Source: Winogradskyella psychrotolerans (GTDB lineage: Bacteria; Bacteroidota; Bacteroidia; Flavobacteriales; Flavobacteriaceae). Taken from it: a DNA stretch of 64,000 bases. The notes beneath the pieces are model-generated. The model was given only the letters and a program-made list of their open reading frames with translations, searched no databases and was not told the origin of the DNA. Shown in pieces: positions 43,159 to 52,184 of this stretch (position 1 is the stretch's first letter; every line of letters starts with the position of its first letter). The DNA lies in the NCBI RefSeq assembly GCF_018860545.1, contig NZ_JAHKPN010000034.1, positions 30,095 to 94,094 of the forward strand. Reading direction: 5' to 3'. The position numbers and the translations under genes were made by a program.

Positions 43159-43193
43159 CTGAGTGCGTACTGAATACTGCACACTGACAACTA
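43159..43193. repeat. Degenerate heptamer repeat between serC and serA
   Basis: Five consecutive 7-base units follow the pattern NNNACTG: CTGAGTG, CGTACTG, AATACTG, CACACTG, ACAACTA. It lies in the 150-base gap between the two genes, next to the serC stop. Units of this kind (CAGTNNN on the other strand) recall degenerate intergenic heptamers that I remember from other flavobacteria. Confidence 0.6.
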
Positions 43194-43197
43194 AAAT

Positions 43198-44259
43198 TTA
43201 AGCTTTGCTTTCTAATTCGCTCATCACTTCAACAAGTGCTTTTACACTATCTAAAGATAACGCATTATACATTGAGGCTCTGTAACCACCAACACTTCTA
43301 TGGCCATTGATACCGTTAATGCCAGCTTCTTTTACCATAGCTTCAAAAGTTTCCTTTAGGTTTTCGTTTTCTAAAGTAAATGTAGCATTCATAATAGAAC
43401 GATCTTCTTTTACAGCATACCCTTTAAATAATGGGTTTAAATCAATTTCAGAATAGATTAAACGTGCTTTCTTTTCGTTTTCTTCTTCAATTGCTTTGAT
43501 ACCACCAAAATCTTTTAACCATTGTAAGGTTAGCATTGAGGTGTAAACCGCAAAAACAGGAGGAGTGTTAAACATACTTCCCTTGCTGATGTGTGTTTTA
43601 TAATCCATCATCGATGGAATTTTACGAGATACTTTTCCTAAAATATCTTCTTTAATAACGACTAACGTTGTTCCTGCAGGCCCCATATTTTTTTGAGCTC
43701 CAGCATAGATTAAATCAAATTTAGAAAAATCGAGCTGACGTGAAAAAATATCACTACTCATATCGCATACCATAGGAACTGGTGAGTTTGGAAAACTTTT
43801 CATCTGAGTTCCAAAAATGGTATTGTTTGAAGTACAATGAAAATAATCATAATCTTCTGGAATATCATACCCTTTTGGAATGTAGTTATAATTGGCACTT
43901 TTTGAAGAGCCTACTTCGTAGATATCATCATAGATTTTAGCTTCCTTAATAGATTTGTCTGCCCAAGTACCAGAGTTTAAGTATCCTGCTCTTTTTTCTA
44001 ATAAGTTTAACGCTACCATTAAAAACTGTGTACTTGCACCACCTTGTAAAAATAATGCTTTATAGCCTTTTCCTTCAAGCCCTAACAACTCTAAGGCTAA
44101 GGAACGTGCATTTTCCATTACATCGACAAAAGGTTTACTTCGGTGAGAGATTTCTAAAAGAGAAAGTCCGTCGTCAAAGTTTAATACAGCTGCTGCTGCT
44201 TGTTCTATTACCGATTTTGGTAGTACGCATGGACCTGCACTAAAATTGTGTTTTTTCAT
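43198..44259 (-). CDS. serC: Phosphoserine aminotransferase
   Basis: The PLP enzyme converts 3-phosphohydroxypyruvate and glutamate to phosphoserine, the second step of serine synthesis. The start KKHNFSAGPCVLPKSV is diagnostic. GGASTQFLMVALNLL is the phosphate-binding region, YAGAQKNMGPAG holds the PLP lysine, and HRSVGGYRASMYNAL is the typical end. The length of 353 residues is normal. It lies upstream of serA on the same strand, 150 bases away, with a heptamer repeat between them. A weak -7-like element (CACCTTTG on the minus strand, 44326-44333) lies upstream. Confidence 0.96.
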   Translation of the reverse strand: MKKHNFSAGPCVLPKSVIEQAAAAVLNFDDGLSLLEISHRSKPFVDVMENARSLALELLGLEGKGYKALFLQGGASTQFLMVALNLLEKRAGYLNSGTWADKSIKEAKIYDDIYEVGSSKSANYNYIPKGYDIPEDYDYFHCTSNNTIFGTQMKSFPNSPVPMVCDMSSDIFSRQLDFSKFDLIYAGAQKNMGPAGTTLVVIKEDILGKVSRKIPSMMDYKTHISKGSMFNTPPVFAVYTSMLTLQWLKDFGGIKAIEEENEKKARLIYSEIDLNPLFKGYAVKEDRSIMNATFTLENENLKETFEAMVKEAGINGINGHRSVGGYRASMYNALSLDSVKALVEVMSELESKA

Positions 44260-44378
44260 TGTATTTTGAATTTAATTCAAGATTTTAACAATTAAACCTT
44301 GAATCTATTATTTTTTAAACAGCTACAAAGGTGCTAATTAATTGCTTAAAATATGTTACGAAAATGATAATTTTTATC

Positions 44379-45437
44379 TCATATTTCTAATAAAAACTCA
44401 ACAGTGTCTACATTGTCCGCATAATCCCAAAGTTGCGGATTTTGTGTTTCGCCAAAAGCAATTTCAGTATCAGCAAAACCATTAGCTACAATACATTGTA
44501 TTTTGTCAGAATCCGTTGCTAATTTGTCTTGTAATTCGGAGATGTCGTTATATTTTTCATAAAATAACGTGGCAATGGGTGAGGCGTAACTGTCGTCTTC
44601 TTTTATCATAAGAAAGCCATTTTCTAGCATGTCAAATTCACTCATTAAATAAACCGCTTTATTATAATCATAGTTATTAGCGTATTTGGATTCATTAATA
44701 ATAGGATGCCATTTATAAACAGCATTAAAAAAAGCATCAAAATTATAATCCTTGGGTACAAAGAATTTAGAGACATTTCTACAGCCTAATCCATAATATC
44801 TAAAGATGTCATCAGATAAAGCTTCTAGCTCACTTTCGGTTTCGTTTCCTGTTAAAATGGCTACCGAATTCCTATTTTTTCTAATAATAGAGGGTTTGTT
44901 TTTAAAGTAATACTCAAAATAACGTGCTGTATTGTCGCTTCCTGTTGCAATAACAGCATCGAAGTTCTCTAGTTTTTCTTCTGTAAATTTAATTTTACCT
45001 TTAAATCCAGGTTCTACAACTTCTAAATATTTCGCTAAAAATGGAAGTAAATGTTTATCGTTAGAGGATTGCTTTACAAGAACATTCTGTCCAGATATTA
45101 GGACACTCAAAAAGTCATGAAAACCAACTAAAGGAATGTTGCCTGCCATAATAATGGCCACTGTTTGTGGATTGAGCGTTTTAAAGTTGTACTTGCTAAT
45201 CCACGCGTTAATATTAGGGTTAGTGAGTGCATTAGACCAATTCTTTAAAGTGTATGAGATGTTAGATTTTGTAAACCAACCATTATACTCTTGTGCTAAT
45301 TTTAATTGGTGTTTAAAACCGTCAAAAAACAAATCATTAGCTTCTAAAGTATCATTTTTTACGACCTCATTTTCTTTAAATTGATTTAAAAAGGCGCCTA
45401 ATTTTACAAATGCGTTAATTCTTTGTTGTAATTCCAT
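44379..45437 (-). CDS. Acyl-CoA reductase (LuxC-like family)
   Basis: The start MELQQRINAFVKLGAFLNQF (45437) and blocks such as TVAIIMAGNIPLVGFHDFLSVLISG, VIATGSDNTARYFEYYF, KPSIIRKNRNSVAILTG and YYGLGCRNVSKFFVP with the catalytic Cys match the acyl-CoA reductase/LuxC family, which reduces acyl-CoA or acyl thioesters to aldehydes with NADPH. The frame is open for a further 42 codons upstream, but those cross the promoter of the divergent ferredoxin and do not look like the family. The length from 45437 is 352 residues. The in vivo substrate is unknown in flavobacteria. Confidence 0.86.
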   Translation of the reverse strand: MELQQRINAFVKLGAFLNQFKENEVVKNDTLEANDLFFDGFKHQLKLAQEYNGWFTKSNISYTLKNWSNALTNPNINAWISKYNFKTLNPQTVAIIMAGNIPLVGFHDFLSVLISGQNVLVKQSSNDKHLLPFLAKYLEVVEPGFKGKIKFTEEKLENFDAVIATGSDNTARYFEYYFKNKPSIIRKNRNSVAILTGNETESELEALSDDIFRYYGLGCRNVSKFFVPKDYNFDAFFNAVYKWHPIINESKYANNYDYNKAVYLMSEFDMLENGFLMIKEDDSYASPIATLFYEKYNDISELQDKLATDSDKIQCIVANGFADTEIAFGETQNPQLWDYADNVDTVEFLLEI

Positions 45438-45443
45438 ATATGG

Positions 45444-45475
45444 TTTGGTTATGCGATGTTTTGGCTTTATTTTTG
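45444..45475 (+). promoter_or_regulatory. Bacteroidetes-type promoter of the ferredoxin gene
   Basis: TTTG at 45444-45447 and TATTTTTG at 45468-45475 are 20 bases apart, close to the consensus. Transcription should begin near 45482, about 65 bases before the ATG. Confidence 0.75.
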
Positions 45476-45546
45476 CACTTCGTCCGCTGAAACTCGTAAA
45501 AGTGGATGCAAAATTACGCAAAGTAAAAAGAAAAAGATAAAATACT

Positions 45547-45900
45547 ATGGCAATAATAATCACTGATGAATGTATAAATTGTGGAGCATGTGAGCCAGAA
45601 TGCCCTAATACTGCTATTTACGAAGGTGCTGATGATTGGCGTTATTCTGATGGTACCAGCTTAAACGGAAAAATAGTTTTACCAGATGGAAAAGAAGTAG
45701 ATGCAGACGAAACCCAAGAACCTATAAGCGATGAAGTCTATTACATTGCACCAGATAAATGTACAGAATGTATGGGCTTTCATGAAGAACCACAATGTGC
45801 TGCAGTTTGTCCTGTAGATTGTTGTGTGCCTGATGAAGACCATGTAGAATCTGAAGCCGTTTTATTAGGTAAACAGAAGTTTATGCATCCTGATGGTTAA
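45547..45900 (+). CDS. 2[4Fe-4S] ferredoxin
   Basis: The protein has 117 residues with two Cys clusters: [13 protein letters not shown] (Cys9, 12, 15, 19) and [22 protein letters not shown] (Cys72, 75, 84, 88). The second set has a longer loop between the second and third Cys, as in the Allochromatium-type ferredoxins with low potential. An acidic insert (about 26-66) separates the clusters. It is a soluble electron carrier. The divergent acyl-CoA reductase gene is a regular neighbour in related genomes, in my memory, but that enzyme uses NADPH, so a direct partnership is not proven. Confidence 0.94.
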   Translation: MAIIITDECINCGACEPECPNTAIYEGADDWRYSDGTSLNGKIVLPDGKEVDADETQEPISDEVYYIAPDKCTECMGFHEEPQCAAVCPVDCCVPDEDHVESEAVLLGKQKFMHPDG

Positions 45901-45926
45901 ATTGACCATTTTGAATTAATTATAAT

Positions 45927-45960
45927 AAAAATCCTGAGTCTTTGGCTTGGGATTTTTTTT
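45927..45960 (+). terminator. Terminator of the ferredoxin gene
   Basis: A stem of AATCC with GGATT, extended inward by wobble pairs, is followed by eight T bases. It lies 28 bases after the stop. Confidence 0.7.
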
Positions 45961-46086
45961 ATTGCAAATCAATTTCGCTGGGCTTAAACAAAAAAAATAT
46001 TTTGGCCTAATTTTAAAAAAAGTAAAAAATCTCATCGATAGAAAAATGGCTTTAGTATAGTCAATTACCTCAAACTTCTATTACAC

Positions 46087-46117
46087 TTTATATAATAAGG
46101 ATATCGTTTCATTTTTG
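46087..46117 (+). promoter_or_regulatory. Possible promoter of the MacAB-TolC operon
   Basis: TTTA at 46087-46090 and CATTTTTG at 46110-46117, 19 bases apart, each differ by one base from TTTG and TAnnTTTG. The spacing is ideal and the ATG lies 27 bases after the -7 element. Confidence 0.4.
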
Positions 46118-46143
46118 TAGTGTTAAATTAAAAAACACTCAAA

Positions 46144-47472
46144 ATGAAACGATTTTTTATCATAATAACAGTTCTGATATTTCAGATGGGTATTTCGCAA
46201 GAGATTACCACTGAAACATCAAAATTATGGAGTTTAGATGATTGTTTGGAATATGCTTTAGAAAACAACATTACCATAAAAGATGCTGCTCTAAATAAAG
46301 AACAAGCGGAAGTGGATTATAGTGAGGCTAGATCTTCTCGATTGCCAAACCTTTATGGCACAGCTTCAGAAACGTTTTCTAATGGTAACTCTATTGATCC
46401 GATTACGAGCGACTATGTTACGGATCAAATTTATAGTACTAATGTTAGTCTTAATAGTTCTATGACCTTATTTCAAGGGAATCAAATTAATAATCAAATT
46501 GAACAAAATGAATTGCTTTTAAACCAAAGTGTGTTTTTAGAAGAAGAAACTAAAAACAATATCATTATAAGCATTCTAGAAAATTATTTGCAAATACTAT
46601 ATGCAAAAGAAGGAATCACCATTGCTGAAAACAATTTAACGGCTTCAGAAAAAGAAGTGGAACGTGCAAAAGCAAGATTAGATGCTGGCACTATTGCATT
46701 AAGCGATTACACGGAAGCGCAAAGCCAAGCAGCAACTAACAAGTACGCCATAATTACGGCTAAGAATACGTATCAGCAATATATTATAGCGTTAAAGCAA
46801 TTATTAGAGTTAGATCCTACGGAAGACATAGAGATTGAAACTTTAAGTTCTGATGTTGATTACGTTACACTTCAACTCGATAAAATGGCCATTTACAATA
46901 ATGCTCTAGGGATAATGCCAGAAATTAATGCGAGTAAAATTGGAGTAGAGGTTAGTGAAAAAGATTTAGACATTGCCAAAGGTGCTTATTTACCAACCTT
47001 ATCATTAGTTAGTAGTGTTGGTTCTGGTTATACAAGTGTGAATGATAATAATTTTTCAGATCAATTTGATATCAATTTTAATCAACGTATTTCATTATCA
47101 CTAAACATTCCGATTTTTAATAGAAATGCGACAAAGGCAGCGGTTCAATCGGCACAAATCAATATAGAAAAAGCACAAATCTCACAGCAACTTACAGAAA
47201 AGGAAGTGTATAAAAAAGTAGAGACAGCCTATCAAAATGCAATTTCTGCACAAGAGCAATTGGTCGCTGCAGAAGCCTCACAAGCTGCTGCGGAACAAAC
47301 GTATAAACTAGCGCAAAGAAAGTATGAATTGGGCGCATTAAGTACAACTGATTTAGTGATCAGTCAAAACACATATACAAATGCGCAGCAGAATTATTTA
47401 CAAGCTAAATACTTAAGTATTCTGTACCATCAATTATTACAATTTTACCAAGGAAACGAGATCAAACTTTAA
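46144..47472 (+). CDS. TolC family outer-membrane efflux protein
   Basis: A signal peptide (1-18, ending GISQ) leads to a mature protein of the outer-membrane efflux (OEP) family. Two similar halves each have the long helical hairpins of TolC: LWSLDDCLEYALENNITIKDAALN at the start, KEVERAKARLDAGTIALSDYTEAQSQAA in the first half and KLAQRKYELGALSTTDLVISQNTYTNAQQ in the second. The length of 442 residues is normal. It is the first gene of an operon with a MacA-like adaptor, a MacB-like ATPase and a permease, so it forms the exit duct of that ABC exporter. Confidence 0.93.
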   Translation: MKRFFIIITVLIFQMGISQEITTETSKLWSLDDCLEYALENNITIKDAALNKEQAEVDYSEARSSRLPNLYGTASETFSNGNSIDPITSDYVTDQIYSTNVSLNSSMTLFQGNQINNQIEQNELLLNQSVFLEEETKNNIIISILENYLQILYAKEGITIAENNLTASEKEVERAKARLDAGTIALSDYTEAQSQAATNKYAIITAKNTYQQYIIALKQLLELDPTEDIEIETLSSDVDYVTLQLDKMAIYNNALGIMPEINASKIGVEVSEKDLDIAKGAYLPTLSLVSSVGSGYTSVNDNNFSDQFDINFNQRISLSLNIPIFNRNATKAAVQSAQINIEKAQISQQLTEKEVYKKVETAYQNAISAQEQLVAAEASQAAAEQTYKLAQRKYELGALSTTDLVISQNTYTNAQQNYLQAKYLSILYHQLLQFYQGNEIKL

Positions 47473-47572
47473 TTAATATAATCATGAACCTTCCATAACT
47501 AAATTTCGATACCTACAGAAGTTCTTATATGGAAGCACCATGTGACAGATAAATAACATTAAATATAAACAC

Positions 47573-48775
47573 ATGAATAATAAAAAGAAAATAATCATAA
47601 TAAGCGTTGTACTCGTTGCAATAGCTATAGCAGCTTTTAGTCTTTTAAAAGGTGATGATGCCATAATTATCGAAGCCAAAACCGTTGCAGCAAAAACAGC
47701 AGATGTAACCACTATGGTTACAGCAACAGGAACTATTGAACCGATCAATCAAGTTGATGTTGGTACACAAGTGTCTGGTGTGGTAGAAAAAATATATGTG
47801 GATTATAATAGCGAAGTTAAAGAAGGACAGCTTATTGCAGAGTTAGACAAAACAAACTTACAAGCGGCTTTAACTCAGGCACAAGCGTCTTACGATAATG
47901 CTGTTAGTCAAAGAAATTATACCAAAACAATTTACGATAGACAAAAAACGTTGTTCGAAAATCAGGTCATTAGCAAATCGGATTTTGACGATGCAGAATA
48001 CAGCTATCAAACAGCGAAAGGTACCGTGACGCAACGTTTATCGGACTTACAATCCGCAAGAACCAATTTAGGTTATGCTAATATTTATTCCCCAATTGAT
48101 GGAGTTGTATTATCTAGAGATATTGATGAAGGCCAAACTGTAGCTGCTAGTTATAGTACGCCAACCTTATTTACAATTGCTCAAGATTTAAAAGAAATGC
48201 AGGTAGAAGCTGATGTAGATGAAGCTGATATCGGACAAGTGAAAGAAGGGCAACGTGTAGAATTCACTGTAGATGCTTATATCGGAGAAACGTTTAATGG
48301 AGTGATTACGCAAGTGCGTTTAGATCCAACAGTAACCTCTAACGTGGTGACTTATACCGTTGTTGTTAAGGCAGAAAATGAAGATTTAAAACTGAAACCA
48401 GGATTAACAGCGACCATTTCGATTTTTACTTTAGAATTAAATGATGTGTTAACGGCGGAAGCAAAAGCCATAAACTTTAAGCCTGAAACCGAAACTTTAG
48501 CAACTTATAATAAGCATCATAATTTAACGAGTAACACCACCATGCCATCGGATAATGAAAAGACACTTTGGGTTTTAGAAAAAGATAGAAGTATTGTCCC
48601 TAAAACGGTGACTTTAGGAGCTAGTGATGGTGTAAATGTTCAGGTTTTAAGTGGAATTTCAGAAGGAGACGAACTTGTATACAGTTTAAAAGGTGTTTCT
48701 AGAGCAGAAGCTTCTGGTCCACCTTCAGGGTCTAATGAAAGTCCGTTTATGCCAAAACCACCAGGAAAAAAATAA
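47573..48775 (+). CDS. MacA-like periplasmic adaptor (HlyD/MFP family)
   Basis: The protein has 400 residues. An N-terminal membrane anchor (about 6-23) is followed by the lipoyl half-motif (VDVGTQVSGVVEKIYVDYN), the long coiled-coil hairpin (QAALTQAQASYDNAVSQRNY...KSDFDDAEYSYQTAKG), the second half-motif (NLGYANIYSPIDGVVLSRDIDEGQTV) and the beta-barrel domain (EADVDEADIGQVKEGQRVEFTVDAY). The end is Pro/Gly-rich. It links the inner-membrane ABC pump to TolC. It starts 100 bases after the TolC gene and 6 bases before the ATPase gene. The function follows from the operon and the domain order. Confidence 0.93.
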   Translation: MNNKKKIIIISVVLVAIAIAAFSLLKGDDAIIIEAKTVAAKTADVTTMVTATGTIEPINQVDVGTQVSGVVEKIYVDYNSEVKEGQLIAELDKTNLQAALTQAQASYDNAVSQRNYTKTIYDRQKTLFENQVISKSDFDDAEYSYQTAKGTVTQRLSDLQSARTNLGYANIYSPIDGVVLSRDIDEGQTVAASYSTPTLFTIAQDLKEMQVEADVDEADIGQVKEGQRVEFTVDAYIGETFNGVITQVRLDPTVTSNVVTYTVVVKAENEDLKLKPGLTATISIFTLELNDVLTAEAKAINFKPETETLATYNKHHNLTSNTTMPSDNEKTLWVLEKDRSIVPKTVTLGASDGVNVQVLSGISEGDELVYSLKGVSRAEASGPPSGSNESPFMPKPPGKK

Positions 48776-48781
48776 AAAGCC

Positions 48782-49525
48782 ATGAGTAAAGAAATCATTA
48801 AAATAGAAGATTTAAAACGTGAGTTTACCATGGGTACGGAAACGGTTCATGCCTTAAGAGGAATATCGTTTAGTATAAATGAAGGTGAATTTGTGACCAT
48901 AATGGGATCTAGTGGGTCAGGAAAAAGTACCATGCTTAACATTTTAGGATGTTTAGATCAACCCACATCTGGTGTTTATGAAATTGATGGTGTAAGTGTG
49001 AAGGATTTAACTCGAAATCAATTAGCCACCATCAGAAATGAAAAAATAGGATTCATATTTCAATCTTATAATTTATTGGCCAGAACATCAGCTATTGAAA
49101 ACGTTGAATTACCCTTATTATATAACAGTAAAGTAACTTCTGAAGAGCGAAGGGAAAGAGCAGTCAAAGCCTTAGAAATGGTGGGTTTAGGTGATCGATT
49201 GCATCATACACCTTCGCAGCTTTCAGGAGGACAACAACAGCGTGTGGCTATTGCAAGGTCGTTGGTAAATAACCCAGTAATGATACTTGCAGATGAAGCC
49301 ACTGGTAACTTAGACACTAGAACATCTTACGAGATTATGTCACTATTTCAAGAGCTGAACAAAAAAGGCATTACAATTACGTTCGTAACTCACGAGCCAG
49401 ATATTGCCACATTTAGCAGTAGAACAGTGGTTCTAAAAGATGGAGAGATTATGCAAGATTATAAAAATCATAGTGTGCAATCCGCAGCAGATGAATTAGC
49501 CAAATTACCTAAACAAGACGATTAG
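48782..49525 (+). CDS. MacB-like ABC transporter ATP-binding protein
   Basis: The protein has 247 residues with Walker [10 protein letters not shown] (42-50), the Q-loop [21 protein letters not shown], signature [15 protein letters not shown], Walker [13 protein letters not shown] and the switch His in FVTHEPD. This is the MacB/LolD/FtsE type. In E. coli the ATPase and permease are one chain (MacB); here, as usual in Bacteroidetes, they are separate genes, 2 bases apart. It powers export by the permease at 49528. Substrates of such systems include macrolides, peptides and lipoproteins; the real one is unknown. Confidence 0.94.
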   Translation: MSKEIIKIEDLKREFTMGTETVHALRGISFSINEGEFVTIMGSSGSGKSTMLNILGCLDQPTSGVYEIDGVSVKDLTRNQLATIRNEKIGFIFQSYNLLARTSAIENVELPLLYNSKVTSEERRERAVKALEMVGLGDRLHHTPSQLSGGQQQRVAIARSLVNNPVMILADEATGNLDTRTSYEIMSLFQELNKKGITITFVTHEPDIATFSSRTVVLKDGEIMQDYKNHSVQSAADELAKLPKQDD

Positions 49526-49527
49526 TT

Positions 49528-50748
49528 ATGAGAGTATTAAATTTATTAAAAATCGCGACAAAAGCTATTATTCTTAACAAAACAAGAACATTGCTTACTA
49601 TGCTAGGTATTATCATTGGTGTAGCTTCTGTGATTGCGATGTTAGCGATTGGTGAAGGTTCTAAAGAAAGTATACGATCTACTATTTCTGCTATGGGTTC
49701 TAACATGATTACTATTAGACCTGGAGCTGATGATAGAGGTCCTGCAAGAGGTAGTGGAGGTGATGTACAGACTTTAACCTTAGATGATTACAATGTTATT
49801 AAAGAACAAGCTACGACGTTAAGTTATATTACGCCTGTGGTTAATGGTGGTGGACAAGTTATTAGTGGTTCTAACAACTGGCCTAGTACTATTTACGGAG
49901 TTAATCCAGATTATTTAGATATTAAAGTTGTTGGTTTACAAAGCGGAAGTATGTTTACAAATATTGAAGTGCAATCGGCTTCAAAAGTCGCTTTAATAGG
50001 CCAAACTGTAGTTGATAATGTATTTCCAGATGGTCAAGATCCTGTGGGACAAATGATTCGTTTTGATAATATTCCATTTAAAGTCATTGGTGTATTAGAA
50101 GAAAAAGGGGAGAACACTTTTGGGCAAGATCAAGATGACGTGGTTATTGCACCCTACACAACGGTTCAAAAAAGAATATTAGCGATTGATTATTTAAATC
50201 AAATTATGGCTTCGGCTATTAGTGAGGATGATGCACCAGAAGCAGTAACGCAAGTCACCGAAATTTTACGTTCACAACATAAGCTAATGGATAGTGAAGA
50301 TGATGATTTTAGCGTGCGTTCTATGGAAGAATTAATTTCAACGTTTAGTTCAACGAGTGAAATGTTAACTATTCTGTTAGTGGCTGTGGCAAGTATTTCA
50401 TTGTTAATTGGTGGTATTGGAATTATGAATATTATGTATGTTTCCGTAAAAGAACGAACCAAGGAAATCGGATTACGTATGGCTGTTGGTGCAAAAGGTG
50501 CAGACATCTTAATGCAGTTTTTAATTGAAGCTATTTTAATCAGTGTTACCGGTGGATTACTTGGTGTCATATTAGGACTAGGAGCCACTGTTTTTATCGA
50601 AAACTTTTTAAATTGGCCTACAAGTGTTGCGCTGTATTCCATTGTTATCTCTTTTGCGGTATGTGCAGTCACGGGAATCTTCTTTGGATGGTATCCTGCA
50701 CGAAAAGCATCCGCTTTAGATCCTATTACAGCATTGCGTTACGAATAA
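49528..50748 (+). CDS. MacB-like ABC permease (FtsX family)
   Basis: The protein has 406 residues. One N-terminal membrane helix (about 20-42, TMLGIIIGVASVIAMLAIGEGSK) precedes a large periplasmic MacB_PCD domain (about 45-270). The FtsX domain (about 285-400) has three helices with the typical loop SISLLIGGIGIMNIMYVSVK, ERTKEIGLRMAVGAKGADI and the end FFGWYPARKASALDPITALRYE. It works as a mechanotransmitter pushing substrate through MacA and TolC. The gene is 2 bases after the ATPase gene and 28 bases before the DUF1566 lipoprotein gene, which may share the transcript. Confidence 0.94.
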   Translation: MRVLNLLKIATKAIILNKTRTLLTMLGIIIGVASVIAMLAIGEGSKESIRSTISAMGSNMITIRPGADDRGPARGSGGDVQTLTLDDYNVIKEQATTLSYITPVVNGGGQVISGSNNWPSTIYGVNPDYLDIKVVGLQSGSMFTNIEVQSASKVALIGQTVVDNVFPDGQDPVGQMIRFDNIPFKVIGVLEEKGENTFGQDQDDVVIAPYTTVQKRILAIDYLNQIMASAISEDDAPEAVTQVTEILRSQHKLMDSEDDDFSVRSMEELISTFSSTSEMLTILLVAVASISLLIGGIGIMNIMYVSVKERTKEIGLRMAVGAKGADILMQFLIEAILISVTGGLLGVILGLGATVFIENFLNWPTSVALYSIVISFAVCAVTGIFFGWYPARKASALDPITALRYE

Positions 50749-50776
50749 AAAAAGTTTAATTCTTATATTTTATAAT

Positions 50777-52072
50777 ATGAAAACGCTTATTAATAAAACG
50801 ATGTTAAAACCTGCATTTTTGCTATTTCTTTTGATTTCAATGGCATCATGCAATGACAAAAAAACGAATGCCACTACGGTTGCAGTTTCGGAACGTAACT
50901 ATACACAAATAGCTACAGGACAAGTTGTAGCTTATGGAGAAGATGGTGAGATTCTAAATGATTTAAAACCTGGAGATTCTCTCTACGGACAAGATGCCAC
51001 GTATTTAAAAGGAAATGAAATGTCTTTCCAAAAAAATGAAGACGGAACAATTTCAGATTTAAATTCAGGATTAATGTGGCAAGAAGTGCCTACCACAGAA
51101 GGCTTTGATTGGCAAGGCGCAAAAGATTATGTCGAAAATCTAGAATTAGGAGGCTATGATGATTGGAGAATGCCAACCTTAAAAGAGTTATTTTCTATTA
51201 GCGATTTTAGCGAAGGTTGGCCGTACTTAGATACCGCTTATTTTTCGTTAGTTAATAATGAACATGTCGATAAGAGCGAACAATATTGGGCCGATAATCC
51301 ATACGTTGGTCATACTGAAGAAGGTGGGTATACAGCTGCTTTTGGAGTCAATCATGCCACAGGTCATATTAAAGCCTACCCTGGCGAGGAGCCTGAAGAT
51401 AGAGGAGACCGCAAAGGTCCACCTCCAGGAAATCAAAACCCACAAGGGCAACAGGGAGAACAAAAAGATGACAATCGACCACCACCTCCAGGAAATGGAG
51501 AGCGCCCAACGGGAAACCCAATGTTAAAACATGTACGAGCTGTTCGTGGTAATATTTACGGAACAAATGATTTTGTAGATAATGCTGACCAAACAATTAC
51601 AGACAAAGCTACTGGTTTAATGTGGTCTAAAAACGATAGTCAACAAGGGTTCGATTGGAAAAATGCTTTAGTATATGCTGAAGAATCAGACTTAGCTGGT
51701 TATACCAATTGGCGTTTGCCTAATGTTAAGGAGTTGCAAGGTATTGTAGATTATGATTACGCACCTGGTGCAAAAGATTCTGATTTTAACAGCGCAGCAA
51801 TACATCCTATATTTAATATTTCTGAAATTACGAATGAAAATGGGGATAAAGATTATCCCTATTTCTGGACGAGTACTTCGGCAAGGTTTCAAAAAGGAAA
51901 ACCGTATTACTATGCTTGGTATGTCGCTTTTGGTAGAGCTGTTAATCCAATGGGATTAGATTTTCATGGCGCAGGAGCGGTAAGATTTGATACTAAACAT
52001 AAAAATGGCCCAGCAGGAGAAGGTGGAGAACGGTATTATAATTATGTGCGTTTGGTTAGGAATGTAGAATAA
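50777..52072 (+). CDS. Lipoprotein with two DUF1566 (Lcl C-terminal-like) domains
   Basis: The lipoprotein signal ends at SMASCND (Cys25). Two homologous domains are visible. The first (about 84-200) has DGTISDLNSGLMWQE and YDDWRMPTLKEL. The second (about 262-431) has QTITDKATGLMWSK and YTNWRLPNVKELQGIVDY, and ends with YNYVRLVRNVE. They match DUF1566, related to the C-terminal domain of the Legionella collagen-like protein Lcl. A linker (203-248) rich in Pro, Gly, Gln and Asp separates them. A paralogue without this linker is at 57606. The domain may be a surface ligand-binding unit. It follows the MacB permease by 28 bases. Confidence 0.87.
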   Translation: MKTLINKTMLKPAFLLFLLISMASCNDKKTNATTVAVSERNYTQIATGQVVAYGEDGEILNDLKPGDSLYGQDATYLKGNEMSFQKNEDGTISDLNSGLMWQEVPTTEGFDWQGAKDYVENLELGGYDDWRMPTLKELFSISDFSEGWPYLDTAYFSLVNNEHVDKSEQYWADNPYVGHTEEGGYTAAFGVNHATGHIKAYPGEEPEDRGDRKGPPPGNQNPQGQQGEQKDDNRPPPPGNGERPTGNPMLKHVRAVRGNIYGTNDFVDNADQTITDKATGLMWSKNDSQQGFDWKNALVYAEESDLAGYTNWRLPNVKELQGIVDYDYAPGAKDSDFNSAAIHPIFNISEITNENGDKDYPYFWTSTSARFQKGKPYYYAWYVAFGRAVNPMGLDFHGAGAVRFDTKHKNGPAGEGGERYYNYVRLVRNVE

Positions 52073-52184
52073 TAAAGCCTATTTTATAAGTGGTTAAAAG
52101 AACAATTGTATCAATATTTAAAAGGAGAGTATTTGTAAAGATTAATTTTACTAAGCTTTTCTATAACGAAAGCGAAGAAGACCT

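Noticed and set aside
43159..43193. Considered as a CRISPR-like array
   Set aside because: Units are only seven bases long without spacers, and no cas gene is in the window.
45438..45563. N-terminal extension of the acyl-CoA reductase frame
   Set aside because: It covers the ferredoxin promoter and even the ferredoxin start codon, and the family begins at MELQQRINAF.
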